NCBI GenBank assembly: GCA_022885665.1
Contig: JAGQDJ010000023.1
Coordinates: 496,001-560,000 of the forward strand
DNA: 64,000 nucleotides
Source: Triops longicaudatus
Lineage: Eukaryota; Arthropoda; Branchiopoda; Notostraca; Triopsidae
Reading direction: 5' to 3'
The notes below the pieces were generated by a model that was given only the letters and a program-made list of their open reading frames with translations, did not search any database and had not been told where the DNA came from. The translations under genes and the position numbers were made by a program. Numbering within the stretch: position 1 is the first letter of the stretch; each line of letters opens with the position of its first letter. Of the stretch, positions 11,232-23,371 are shown one piece after another.

Positions 11232-14200
11232 TTCAAGGACCTCAAATTCTCAGACATGTCATCCATTGGTGTAAATCAGAATTTCCTGTGACACTGTGAT
11301 TATTGTATTTCTTTAAAAAAACAACAACATGGTATTTAACTGAAGTTATAACAGTTTTTACACAAATAGCACCTAAATATGTGAACACACGTCGGGCCCA
11401 AAATATGGGGATTGTTGATGCAAATTGTGAGTCAGCTTAAACTATTTAAATTTAAGCAATTTTCGTGCCGGTAGGAAGTAGGTTTTATGATGTTCTTATT
11501 TGTCGTTCCCATAAAGAACATAAAAAATGTATAAATTGCTTTTTAGTATTTTTGCAATAAGTTAAATATTCATTTATATATTGCAACAGTATTTTATTAT
11601 TTCATGCGTAAAATGACATTCTGACACTATTGGCGGTGACGTAGGACATCCTGTCCACCTTTTTGACGTTTCGTCTTAATGAAGATTCATTCTTGTACTG
11701 TAAAAACTACGCGGTTATAAAAAAAACCGTTTTCAACAAAATAATTTGCATGATTCACCTGTGTGTAAGCTTCGGTCGTGTGAACGAAATTTAAATTCTT
11801 TTAGGCGACTACAGCAGTGAATTTCCAGCTCTTTCGAATAAAAGGGATTTAAATCAAACATTGTACGATAATTATTAGCTGTGATAGAATAAAAGTTCAG
11901 CTCTATTAAATTTGCACGCTATTCAATTCTGCTTACCCAAAAGTAAATGTTTGGTATTCAAATTTTCACATGATTTACTATCATATTTTCATTTATTTTT
12001 ATGCTTCTGTTTGTTCTTATTTTTTTTTTATTTTTCGAAGTGCCTCGAACAGCATGCACGAGAACGCAATTGTTTCTTTCCTATGGTTTCATGACACCAG
12101 GATATGGGCATTTATTTCTCTCAAAGACGCTTTACAACCTCAAGTAGTAGAATGTAACTGTTCCTCTTTCTATGGTTTCGCGCCACTAAGGTAGAGAGAT
12201 CGAGCGTGAGAAAAGGGTTTCCAGAAGCTCTGCTCGTTTACAGCTCGGACTCAATTTTTCTAACTCTTTTGTCGACTGTTTAATTCGTCGCTGAGACGAG
12301 AGCGCCTTCAACACTCGATCTTGTGTAAGAGCCCGCTGTTGAAAACAGCTTACAAGAGTCTATACATGACAAGGGCCAGTTGGCTCTTTTTTATTTTAAG
12401 GTTTCTTCCAGCTGTCAAATCTAATCAATGTTGCGGTGTTTTTCAGAACCGGGATCCAGCTTAGCTTGGCGCGTTCTCCTGGACAAGCATGTACGGAATT
12501 AATGTTGAAAAGCTGGCGGTACAGCTGGCATTGATGACTTCGCTTGTGTCAAAACGCAGTCTTCACGCATGGCTCTTTTTCCAGAATATGCAAATGATGG
12601 AGAAGTATGTTGCGAAGTGCCTCCGAAAACGAAAAATTCTTCAAAGACAAAAGCCTGCTTAGGGTTGGGTATGCGTGTGTAAGTTGAAAATACCTCCCCT
12701 AAAAATGCAGAACTGTCAAAGCAGAACACGTTTTCAAATGGGGTAAACGTGTTCCGACGGATCTGGGGCAGATTACAACAGATTTCGTGGGGTGCTCGTC
12801 TGATAAGCTTCGACTTTTATATCGATCGTCAAAATAACTCTGCAGGCTTTTGGCGGTCAGCTATATTTCTTGGTGCAAGTGAAGCGTGATCCGCGAGCCG
12901 TGCCAAGAAAGCGTTCGTCTGCCCTGATAGGCAGGATTACATAAAGAGGGCAAAAACAGCACCTGCAACACACACGGTCACCTGTACCACCGAGCTTCGG
13001 TGTGTCTAGAACTGGTTGTAGAACCCAACTCCGCCAAATAGCTACCAAAAGGAAGGAGGCGGAGGCTGGGAACTTATAGCTACCACCCACGATTTGCCAA
13101 TGATGTCATCGTGCCCCCTTTAGTCACTAGCGCTATATGCGCTCAAGCTCACGAAACTTCGAAAGAAAACGCTCATAAAGCACTTTAAGGCGATTAAAAT
13201 CATTGAAATTCTTGAGACTAAGGTCAGCTCCAAGTCAGTGGTGTCTGAGAGCAAATATTTGCATTGAAATTGTAACCCAAAATAAAATCAAACGTCATGG
13301 CCCAAGCGGGCCAAAAGGCGAGAAACTCGATGTTCAATCATATCTCGCAGGGTGGAAATGGAGGACTACCTGCTGGTTAGACTAAGCTAAAATAAAAGGA
13401 GTCGAACACTCTACGAAGAGCGTTGAAGAACGTTCTTATCCGGCGCCCAATCTGACGGATGCGCAACAACCAACAAGGAACCAGCGGGTGTTTATCTCCT
13501 AGAAATTTTACATGTAGGCTTATACATTAACTATCATGAGGGAGTTCCCGAAGGTGGAGGTATGCTTTGATCTTACATGTGTGATTTATAAACGAGAAAA
13601 GGACCCTGTCCTAGACTTAAGGGGTAGACACGCCATTGAAGCTTCTCAGGCCTTCGCCTACACCTGGCTTGACACATTATTCAACACGTCCCTAAAGCTT
13701 TGTCCTCTGTTGTTCGCTAAAAGTATCCCACAGACAAAGGTAAACTGTCCAGTACGACAAGCTATCCAGCCACTTCATTTATGTTCGAAAAGCCTTGCCT
13801 TTCAGGAAAGCCTTGCTTTTATGAGTAGACTTCCAACCCCATTCCGAAGATATTTTTTTCTTGAATTCAAATTCTTTCAATGGATTTGGTGAGGTCTACT
13901 TTATATGACTGCCAGAGAGCTTTATGACTTTGGACACCATATAGTCCCTGGGCTGGACTTCGAGAAAGGATGGATCCGAGGACTAGGATAGACTCTAGGG
14001 TCTTTAACGCTAGCTTTTAATGATGTTGTATTTCATGCTTGCGTGTTCGGAAGGCTAAGCACAGCAGTTTTCTTGGCATGTTTCGATAAAGATTCGCAGC
14101 ACCAGACTTTTTGGGCACTCGGGCAAGCCAAGTGCACATTCGCGACTCGTTTCAATTGTTTGTAGCCACAGGAGGCCAACGCGTTAGCGTTCATAGCGTT

Positions 14201-17200
14201 GTATAGATTGCTTTCAAGAGTGATGGCTCAAGGAAAGATTGCAAAAGGCGTCATTATGCTGCCTGCCTACATCTTGGACGCCCTTTCATGTTTGAGTGAG
14301 CAGGCACCAACAACAGAACAGATGCCCTTACAACAATCGCCCCACGTTGGAAGAAAAAGCCTTACGTCTACATTCCAAGTTTTGACGTGGGAACCGTACA
14401 ACAGGCGCATCCATTCTACTTATTTTGACAGTTCTAAAGCTGTTATTATGTAAGTACTGGATGAAGAGAAGCGTTTTCGATTCAAAAGGCACCCATGCTC
14501 CACTCCATACCATTCTCGCGTGTTTAAGCAGATCCACTCTGTTTGGTCCATTAGATCGAGCATAATAAGAACGAACACCTTTTAGTTGGGTGAAAAGCCT
14601 CCAACTCGTCCAATGTGAGTCAAGCTCGTTAGAGCACGACACCCCAAATGATGCAAATGATGTTTTATGTCACCCGTGCATTTTCCCTCTTGTTGACTTA
14701 TGAGATTTCGCACCGAAAAGAGATTGCAATAAATAAAAAGCTAAAACCACTTAAGTGACTTGTCCCTTGCTGCGTTGCGCTACATGGTAACCCTCTTTCA
14801 ACCTGCGTTACTTTTTTCAGTACCAGTCTTTGAATAGGTCCAAGTCAGGCGTCGTCGTGAATCAGGAATCTTTTCAACGACTGCAAAAACGGGGAAAGAT
14901 GTCTCTATTAAGCACATTTCTAAAGGATGCCAAGTTTTCCGGAGCTTAAAGTTTCTTGAACGCCTTTTCTTGTTCCGAAGGGCTGAATGCAGGTTTAAGG
15001 GAGTTTCTAAGCCGCCGCTCCGAGCTTACATCCTATGGTGTGCGCGTAATCGCAAGGACGAAATTTTTGCTTAGTCCGCTTGGCGTGACTTATTTTACCT
15101 TTCATTTGGGAGTCCCTTGTTCCTTAATAGGTTAGAATTAAAGCGATAAGCAGCTGACCAGCAGGAACTCCACCCGCGAAGATACTTTGTCATTTGGATT
15201 TTTTTAACCACTCACTATTGTCAAGCAGCTTAGTAGAAAAAAAAATAGAAACTCAGAAAAAAAACACGCCCAATTACTTAGCCTGAAAGAATGGCAAGGG
15301 AAGATCGCCTAAAAAAGAAAATCACTTTCTATTTCGCTTCTAGTCATTAGAATATACATTGTAGGTACTGTGCAAACCGGCCATAAGAAACCAGTACTCA
15401 CAAAGGGTAGTTTCTGAATGGCAAATGCCACTTTTATATGGGCAGCAGTGCACACTACGATTAGCCTAAAAATTGGGCTGTAAAAACCGAATCGTTAAGG
15501 ACGGACGTTTACAGCTAACTACTTTAAGGAATGGGTATACTTAAAACGAAACTAAAACAGAATCGTTTAAGCTAGTTTGGCGCAGAAATGTTCCAAGTTT
15601 CAGGTAAAACCACCGATGTAAGGACAGTGCATTGTGTTTGGTTCCCAGCTAGTTTATGTCATCCCTCCTCCCTTAGCTAATAATGGGCCGCTTTTTTGCC
15701 ACAATACCTCAGCTTACCTCCGCAGCCTGACGACTCCATGGGTGGTCTTATCTCTGAAAAATGGAAGTGCCGTATTTGTGGCTTTGACAATGCGGAGGCT
15801 GGTTTTGGTCCGAAAATGCGATGACTGATAAACCTGGTAATTTCCTCCTGTAGGTAGCAATAATGGGTGCCTGACTCCACGAAGCGGCGTCTTGCTTGGA
15901 TGACTAAGGGTACTTGCTAACTATCGATAAAATTGCTTTTAGCCAAACTAAACCTATCATTCTACACATTTCGGAACACTACAACCAAAGTTAACGTGCG
16001 TTGGGAGACACAAACTTAAAGAAGAAAAGACAATCGTCAGACGAGAGCGGTTTGTCATTTGAACGAAAGAACAGGCTTGCCTTTAATCCCGGAGGCTTTA
16101 ATGGTAGAAAAACTAGAATTCTCGTCGTGAGGCATCCGCCAATGCCCAATTAGGCAAAAACGACTAATGGTCCAAGGGACAGAATATTAATAGAAAAAGG
16201 ATTTTGGTCTTTCTTTCAGATGGGCTGCGTGTTCCACCCAATGGCTGGAGAGAGACCGGACTTGCACGTTGCGTTTCTGATGTCCTGATCCAGTACGTGA
16301 CTGTCGGAACAAGTTCTCTGTGCCCAGGAATCTTTCGTTAGTGAAGATGTGGACGTTTTGTTCGGACGTACAGGTTTTGCCATCGAAAGTAGCTGTGGTT
16401 AGATTCAGGTTAGCCAGTTAGAATTCACGAAGACCGGTCACGAACGGATAATTGCGCCCAGTACTTAACTGGAGATCGTCTTACATAGATGTCTTACAAT
16501 TACAAGTTCGCTATTTTATTGCAAAATTTAAAATTTCCTTTTATTTTTGCCTGGTTTCTTCTCTTTTATCATAATGTCGGTTTTGCGTTGTTTATTGCTT
16601 CGCAAAACATGTTTAGCGTTCTTCTATTCCCGTCACGTACGTAAATTGTTCTAAGCTATAGTCACTAGAGTATCCATCTCAACAGTGGAGTATTTTCATA
16701 CCGTGGAAGGGGGCTTTCCTAGCGCGGTTTTTTGCCAAGTGCTAATCGTGCTACAATTTAATGCGCATGTCAGCCAAACGAGCACAAGCTTGACTAGGAA
16801 AAACTTTGGAAAAACTAAACCTTTTGTTTTCTGGGCGTTTTAGCAGACACGTTACAGTACGGTACGCAACAATGAAATAGAACAGACTGTGTCATGGTCA
16901 ACACCTTCGCAGCTTATCGGTATGTCACTCTTGGTTAATTGCAGTCACGGCTGAAAAAAACTCCAGGACAACCATCAAGCGAATATGTATTTTGTTTTCA
17001 CATTTCTGTTAACAGTAATAGCGGCTTTCTGTATACCTATCTGATTCCAAAAAAGCTCAGCAAAAGCAGCTACTTCACTCCGGAACTTATCTCTTCTACC
17101 TGAAAAATACTAAAGTTACGTAAGTAGTCGTATTGCGAATGTTCATTGCTGCTTATATGCTAATTTAGTGGCTCCTTTCAAAATAAGTTGTAAGGAAAAC

Positions 17201-17435
17201 TCTCATCCTGTCTCAAATTAGCTAGCTTTAAATTTTGCAAAACTTTTTCTGCGAATCGCCTTTCTGTTCGCCATTCCGAAATAAACTATAGTACACGACA
17301 CTAAATCACAGCGCAGTAATTCGATCAGAAAATTGCGAATTATTAAGTTAATTATGTGCATTTTATGCAAATATATACACTTAATTAAAAGCTCATGCAG
17401 AAAACGCACAATACAAATTTTGTAATACTACACTA

Positions 17436-17752
17436 CAGTAGAACTCCGACTTTATTAACCCCGATTATGAAGCTCTCGGTTAGGTAAACTTCATCCGGTA
17501 AAAAGATGAGAAAATATTTCTGTAGGGACAGATTTTACGTTGATTTTCAAACATTTATTTGTAGCGACTTTAGATGTCCAATATAGTAATCTCACATAAA
17601 TTTTAATTAAACTACAAAACTGAATACTGTTTAAAATATTACTTGGCGTAGGAGTAGCTTAAAAAATTTTAATTCATGAACCACGTTCAACTGATTATGT
17701 CAACTATCCGGCTTGTTAATGACCCGCTGGTAAACAACTTGGAGTTATACTG
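17436..17752. mobile_element. 317-bp pogo/Tigger-like MITE, copy 1
   Basis: Starts CAGTAGAACTCCGACTTTAT and ends in its imperfect inverted complement (the right end reversed reads CAGTATAACTCCAAG). It is flanked by TA at 17434-17435 and 17753-17754. The CAGT terminus plus TA duplication is typical of pogo/Tigger elements. The interior has no ORF. It shares internal stretches such as TTTCAAACATTTA and CAACTATCCGGCTT with the element at 26734. Confidence 0.8.
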
Positions 17753-20700
17753 TACTACAATTCTTGCTAAAGAGTCCTTTCCCGTAAAGACTGGATAAGA
17801 AGGTTTGAATTGTATTATACTTTTCACAGTGTGTTGGCATATGTAGCCTAATGCAAGGGACAATTAGTACGCACTATCCAAGACACCTTTGATGCCCGTA
17901 TTTGGGTAAACTAATAGAACATGAAAGTTAGCTGATCATTAGCAAAGGCGTTATAGGTTTGCGCATCCTTAGACTAGTTTACGGCGAAGTATTTCTAACG
18001 TTTGCTTCTTGGCCTTAACTAATCACAGGCGTGACGTTAATTGCAGAAGCGTGTTGTGCCGGTAGCTTCTTAGAATGGCAACATAAATTGATCACGCAGG
18101 ACGCAACGGGTATTTTTTTCAAAGGAGGTACCCGCCCCTGTGTGTACGAACCTAAGAGATGGACGTTATGTGGTTTCGTCCCTCAAGGAAGGAAATTCGA
18201 TCATTTTTTCAAGAGCATATCGCTTTTCGGAGCTCTTCAATCTTGATCTTCCAAAGAGGATTTTGCCTTCAATGGAACTCATGCTACCGACTAAAAAATC
18301 GTCAAAGTTAAGAGTGCAGATGCTCCTCTAGATCACCAAAGCTGCCTGCTTGTACACGCCAAACAGTCGGGTTTACCATTCGTCTCGCTCGTTGGGTCTT
18401 GGCATTTGGGAGACCTTGCAAGCCTAGAAACCTGACATGGTAGCCTGAACCGTTTATTTCTTTTTCTAGAATTAATTATTCTAATTCCTTAAACGTTTGT
18501 CTTGCCAACTCGTCATGTGAAGGACCCAGATCTAGCCGAATGGAAGGCCAGGAAGCCAACCAAAAGGAAGAAGCTTGTTTGCTTAGTGTGAGCTTTTCTT
18601 AGAGAAGGCTTTCTCGCTTTCACTATTTTTCTTTATTTCTCAGTTCTACGTTCATTTAAAGCACAGGACACCACACACGCAGCATTTTGTCAACTCGTCA
18701 ATGCCCGTCTTTCTTGGGCCAAGACGCAAGCGGCACTGGAAAAAGGGAACAAAAAAGAAATTGGCATTTAGCCCGCGTAGAGTTCGAACAGGACGATGAA
18801 TAGGACTAAGTCATCAACCTTTCCACTCGTCAGCTAATCCAGCAGCAATTTGAAAACCGCCGTCTCTCTAGGACAAGACCTGCTGTCTTCCAAAATCGCA
18901 AAAGCGTTTGCCAGGCTCCGTGCGTAGAGCAGTCATGACCAAGCACTGTCAAGCTGGTTTTCTCGACCCTGACTTCTGCTTTTACAGTGTCATTCAGCGG
19001 ACATGCAAACGTAGTGATTATCCCTTGTACTGCACAGTGCGCAAGACAGGTAGCTTGAAACTTTTTCGTTCCAAACATGACTTCATATTCTCGACGCGTA
19101 TTCCGAGGACCACGGTACTACAGCCTCATCACCCATGTTATGTTAATTCCTGCCTTCATTGCCATCTTCCTAAACACATAACTGCAGTGCATAACTGCCT
19201 CCTGCCATAATATATCTGATGACCTCTAATGGAGGTGCTACTTTTATTTTTTCTTCCTTACAGAATAAAAATTCTAGCGATCTTCCGTGTTGCTCCTGTG
19301 ACGCGAAAGTGAACGCTGGAACAACTCTAAAACTTGAAAGTCATGCGTCCAGAGGCCACAACTTGACGAGTTTTTCACGATGCACACACCTTGGTGCAAA
19401 AGCAATTGCTTGGTTGTCACACAAAACATGGTGTAATGGAGCTTTGGGGACTGTGAAGTTAAAGTTGGTCGTGTCGCGCTACGGCGTGAACTGAAAATTA
19501 AACGAACCCGGAGTATGAGGCTCTCCATTTACCCTACAAGAAGGTGGTTTTATTCATGAGTTTTTTTTAAAAAGTAAAGTGACTTGGAAGGGCTGCTATC
19601 TGCAGAGCTTTTAATTATATGTATTTGTTCGTTTTGCCAGGACACACGTCATCAAACTTGTCTACCTCAATGCTCTGAAGAACTCGGGGTGAAAGAGAGC
19701 AGGGCACACGCCAAATTTATTGATCGCACAAAGTTGATGTGCGGTACGGTGCAGGAAAGACAAGGTTTCGTTTCGGGGTAACCTACACTAAATAAGCCAA
19801 ACACGAAAGATTGGATAGCCCTAACCCTTGGCTCAGGTAAATGTGAAACGTGGAAACGCAAACCGCTTCACGCATTGCATTGATCCGACTCGGTACGATG
19901 ACTCACACAACTCTTATGCCGAGTTTCCACTGACAAGTTGTGCGAGTCAACTTGCACGAGCATCAGCATCAATCCCATTTAAATTGCACGTCTGTGTGAG
20001 TCCACTCTTACTCGTGTGACTTGCACTACTGGTCAGTGCAAAGTCGGCATTATAAAATAGAACTTCGGTAATTGATCAGCCTTTGTCATTGATACCGGTA
20101 CAAGAGAAAAGAGCAATAAGAAGGGCCAAACCAACTTTGGTTATGAAATAGGGAAAAATGTACCGAATTAACTTACCAATGATTAATAATGAAGTGATCC
20201 GCAATGGTTAATCCTGTTGGGAATCGAGTATCCTTTTCTAGTTCGTTGCTCCCGCTCAAAATAAAGGAGCACCTTTTTCTTTTGCACTCTGCCAAGCCAC
20301 TTGGCCGGTAAACTTTGTAACAACACTTGTTGGGGAAGAAAGAAAAACTGAAACCAAAAGAAAAACTCCGATCTTGTAAGCTGTAAAATTCGTGATGAAA
20401 AATACAAGTTAATCACAATTTTTGGTTTCGACTCTAACCTCTTCTTCTTGCCAAGGACACTTTCCAGCGTTAGGGTTTCAGATTCCAAGAAACGTTTCTG
20501 CGCTAAAAAAAAGTTTACACCAGAGCAAAGAAACTTCACCTGGACTTCACATCGACTGACTGCTTCCACCGACGGTCTGTCTGTGAATCAACCACCCGAA
20601 CGCCGCGCAAAGAGCAGCCCCGAGTACCCGCGAGAGAGCGTGAGCCAACGCCAACCTCAGCTAGCAAAGCTTGGCCTTCACAACCCAAGGCGTTCGTCCG

Positions 20701-22744
20701 TTTTCTTCAAGTTTTCTTTTTACTTCTTTCCCATCAGCACAGTTCCCTTACGGCGAAAAACATGGGCTCAAGACTTATATCCCAAGATCTCCCCTAGTCA
20801 GTCAACCAGGTAAAACGCTACTACTAGCCAATCTTCACGGACCGCCAAAAACTAGTTCTTCTGCTTTTACCTGGTGTGATAATGTTCACCAAAAAGTCAA
20901 AGATTGTTGAACAGGTACGCGGTGCGAGTTAGACCTAAAATTTACCAGTTAATAAGCTAATCATTTTTGGTTTACGGCACGTCTTCCGTTGATCCGAAAG
21001 CCATCTTTCGCCTTGTGCTAAACTAGGAATTGCCTAACAGGTCAGGATAACTGGAAACCTCTCGGAGCCAACGGATAGAAGGGAGCGTGTTGGACTTGGT
21101 GGCTGTTTGATAAGCTTGCTTTAATGCATTGTAATCTAGAAATCATGTGACGCTGATGGGTTTTAGAACAGAGGGAGGACTTGAGTTACGTGCACATCAT
21201 TACTGACATTGCCATTGTCAGCCGGAAGGCGCCGGCGTCACTTGGGAAATTGAGGGGGGTGAGGAAATTCCCAACTGGTGGCGTCGTCATCCCCGAGTTT
21301 TGTCGGGACCATCTGCGTTAGTGGAGTTGCGTTTTGTTGCCGACGTCCGGGGTGCTGTGTACGGAAGAATGATGGCAAATAACAAAACCCCTTGGTGAAA
21401 AAGGCAGGATTGCATTGAAAAATATCGATTGCCCCTTTCCTTCTCGCGCTCAGAATATTCCCCAAAGCCAGTCACCCCGAATGCAACGAGTGCCAAGCTT
21501 TTTGTTTTAACAATGTATTGCCCATTCGAGAGCAACAAAAAGAAAAAACGAGGGCGCTGGTGCCTGCTCCACGCGTTTTTGAAGTCATTAATGTAACAAG
21601 GCTAAAATTAGGAGAGCGCTGTTGGAATTTCGGAGGGTTAGAATGTAGAGGGGTGCTAAAAGAAAGTTAACAGAGCAAAAACAACTCTAGGGCACTCGAA
21701 GGGTCTTGGGGTTCATATTCTTAAGAGTACTATCTAAAAGTGTGCCAAGAGTCAAAAGAGCAACAATTTGTTTATTTTCGACGCCTCTCAGATACACTCG
21801 AGTTTCTCAACTTGGATCTTTGAGGGAAATTTTATTTCTTTTCTTCTCGAAAATTTCCTCGCACGATTTTCTCATATAATGTTAAAGTGTTTTGCAGTCG
21901 CACCTACTTACTAAATTAGTAAGCTACTTGCTAAATTTCGTTGCCATGCGTTTTGATGAAAATTGTATACACTCCGAATTCAGTCCGTCAAAGATTTTTC
22001 CTGCATAATTTTGTATTTATTTAGGAATATAGATTTAGGTCTAATTAAAACATCTTTCGTTTAAGATACACTGAAGCTTCTCGGCTTGAAAAATATTCAA
22101 GGGATTTTCTTTTTCGAGAATATTTCGTATGATTTTACCGTACAATCTGAAAATGAATACAGACAAAGCTTTGCTACGTTGCTCATAACGTTCTTTTAGG
22201 CTATGATAAAACTGTTACGCGACAAGATTAATTATTACTCAACCAATACGTTCGCAGTATTTACTTGCGATTGTTTGTTTTTTTTATTTATAATTATGGA
22301 AGTATGCCTACGGTTACATCTGTCGTACACGTCTTGGCGAAAGATACCCTACTGGCATGTAAGTGCGCAAACGAAACTGCGTCTAGCTAGACAAGTGAAG
22401 ATGTATTGGCAAGGTGGATGCTATATGTGTGTGGGACATAGCGTTCGTAACGGAAAAAGTTTCAATGTCATGATTTAGTAGTGCGTAGGCCGTCAATTCC
22501 TTTAGCAACACGCGTGTTTCCATTAGCAATGCGTGCCTGACTTGCAGTCATTAATGACTGACTTATGAGCGGAGCACATGTAAAAATGTACGCTTTAACA
22601 CGCCCTCATGAGGCTAAAAATATGTCAAAGGGGTCCGAAAGTATCAAAGTACGTGTTTTTGCCCCTAACGGCTGTCGAAATTTTTACTGATTTTGGCTTA
22701 TCTTCAATTTTCTCCGTCAAGCGTTCGCTGGAGATTCCATTTCG

Positions 22745-23011
22745 CTACGTTAGGCCCCTGCGTGAGAACCTTTTTGTCTCATAGATTTTCTGTTTTCCAT
22801 TTCTGGTCATTAAAGCTGAAATATAGGAAACGAAATGAGGTATATCCAACTGGAGACTTCGCCCGGGGCGCATTCCCACACCGTTAACAACCAACGACTT
22901 ACCGGGTGGGCCTGTTTGGCGCGGCAACAATAGCCTACACTCGGTCGTTTTCAGGGTAACACCAGTAAACTGGCCTCCGTATTGTATCTGGAGATTTTTC
23001 CTAGTTTGCTT
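22745..23011 (-). CDS. candidate last two exons of an unrecognised gene
   Basis: On the minus strand an acceptor (TTCCACAG) at 23012 opens a 36-codon exon, 23011-22903, that ends at a GTAAGT donor. After an 87-bp intron with a strong pyrimidine tract (TTTCCTATATTTCAG), a phase-compatible exon 22815-22745 runs 23 codons to TAG. The peptide is basic and has no recognised family. Upstream exons were not found. Both pieces are short, so chance cannot be excluded. Confidence 0.22.
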   Translation of the reverse strand, partial: KQTRKNLQIQYGGQFTGVTLKTTECRLLLPRQTGPPGKSLVVNGVGMRPGRSLQLDIPHFVSYISALMTRNGKQKIYETKRFSRRGLT

Positions 23012-23191
23012 CTGTGGAACCAAGGCAAACGCTCAAGTAGTAAGAGTTCTGTAAATAATGGTTACATTTAGTGCTACACTATACCGTAAAACGAGGGACA
23101 TTCCTCTTTTCAGTGGAATCGTCTCGTGTTCATCAAACCCCATTTTTTTAAGTTAAACCATAACATTGCTTCTTTTTGAAGGAAGCAAACC

Positions 23192-23371
23192 ATGCGTTGC
23201 AGCACTGTGATCCTTCTTGTTTCCATGTTACTTTTTTCTGGACATGGATTTCTATTACGACGACGGTTACCTACTTCCTTCTCTGACAGATTTTTGGTTC
23301 CCTGGAAAGACACGGGCTTCTTTTATATGAAAAATAGCAGCCACACTGACAATGCCATACAAGTGTCGTAA
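23192..23371 (+). CDS. possible 59-residue secreted peptide
   Basis: An ATG at 23192 opens 59 codons to TAA. The N-terminus (MRCSTVILLVSMLLFSGHG) looks like a cleavable signal peptide. A tri-arginine at residues 23-25 follows directly, as in processed peptide precursors. Only one cysteine is present, in the signal region. A possible acceptor (CTTCTTTTTGAAG) lies a few bases upstream of the ATG, and an ATTAAA lies just after the stop. No family is recognised. The opposite strand also has an open frame here, and hydrophobic starts can arise by chance in T-rich DNA. Confidence 0.3.
   Translation: MRCSTVILLVSMLLFSGHGFLLRRRLPTSFSDRFLVPWKDTGFFYMKNSSHTDNAIQVS

Larger units (their letters stand above)
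6537..22744. other. 16-kb gene-poor region
   Basis: No known gene was recognised in either strand. Open frames reach about 125 codons, which is near the chance expectation for this base composition. Items of note are listed separately (T20G12 tract, 30-bp palindrome, one MITE). Weak exon-like pieces were seen at 13536-13892 (+), 14821-14948 (+, behind a strong TTTTTTCAG acceptor) and 20741-20811 (+, strong acceptor, in a local GC-rich patch), but none chains to a recognisable protein. Multi-exon genes with small exons could still be hidden here. Confidence 0.4.

Noticed and set aside
13536..13892. 118-codon plus-strand ORF with an in-frame 62-bp intron-like segment
   Set aside because: No family resemblance, Cys/Phe-rich composition, and this length is common by chance here.
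14821..14948. 42-codon exon-like stretch behind a perfect TTTTTTCAG acceptor
   Set aside because: The nearest strong donors upstream (14452 and about 14613) have incompatible phases; alone it is too short to support.
10323..18196. Shared stretch TCGTCCCTCAAGGAAGGA at two places
   Set aside because: About 18 identical bases with no flanking similarity; near chance for a window this size.
19890..20040. Repeated GTGCGAGTC / CTTGCAC-like words suggesting a transposon end
   Set aside because: No clear inverted termini or target duplication could be defined.
22531..22560. 16-bp palindrome CAGTCATTAATGACTG
   Set aside because: Short and AT-rich; expected occasionally in 64 kb.
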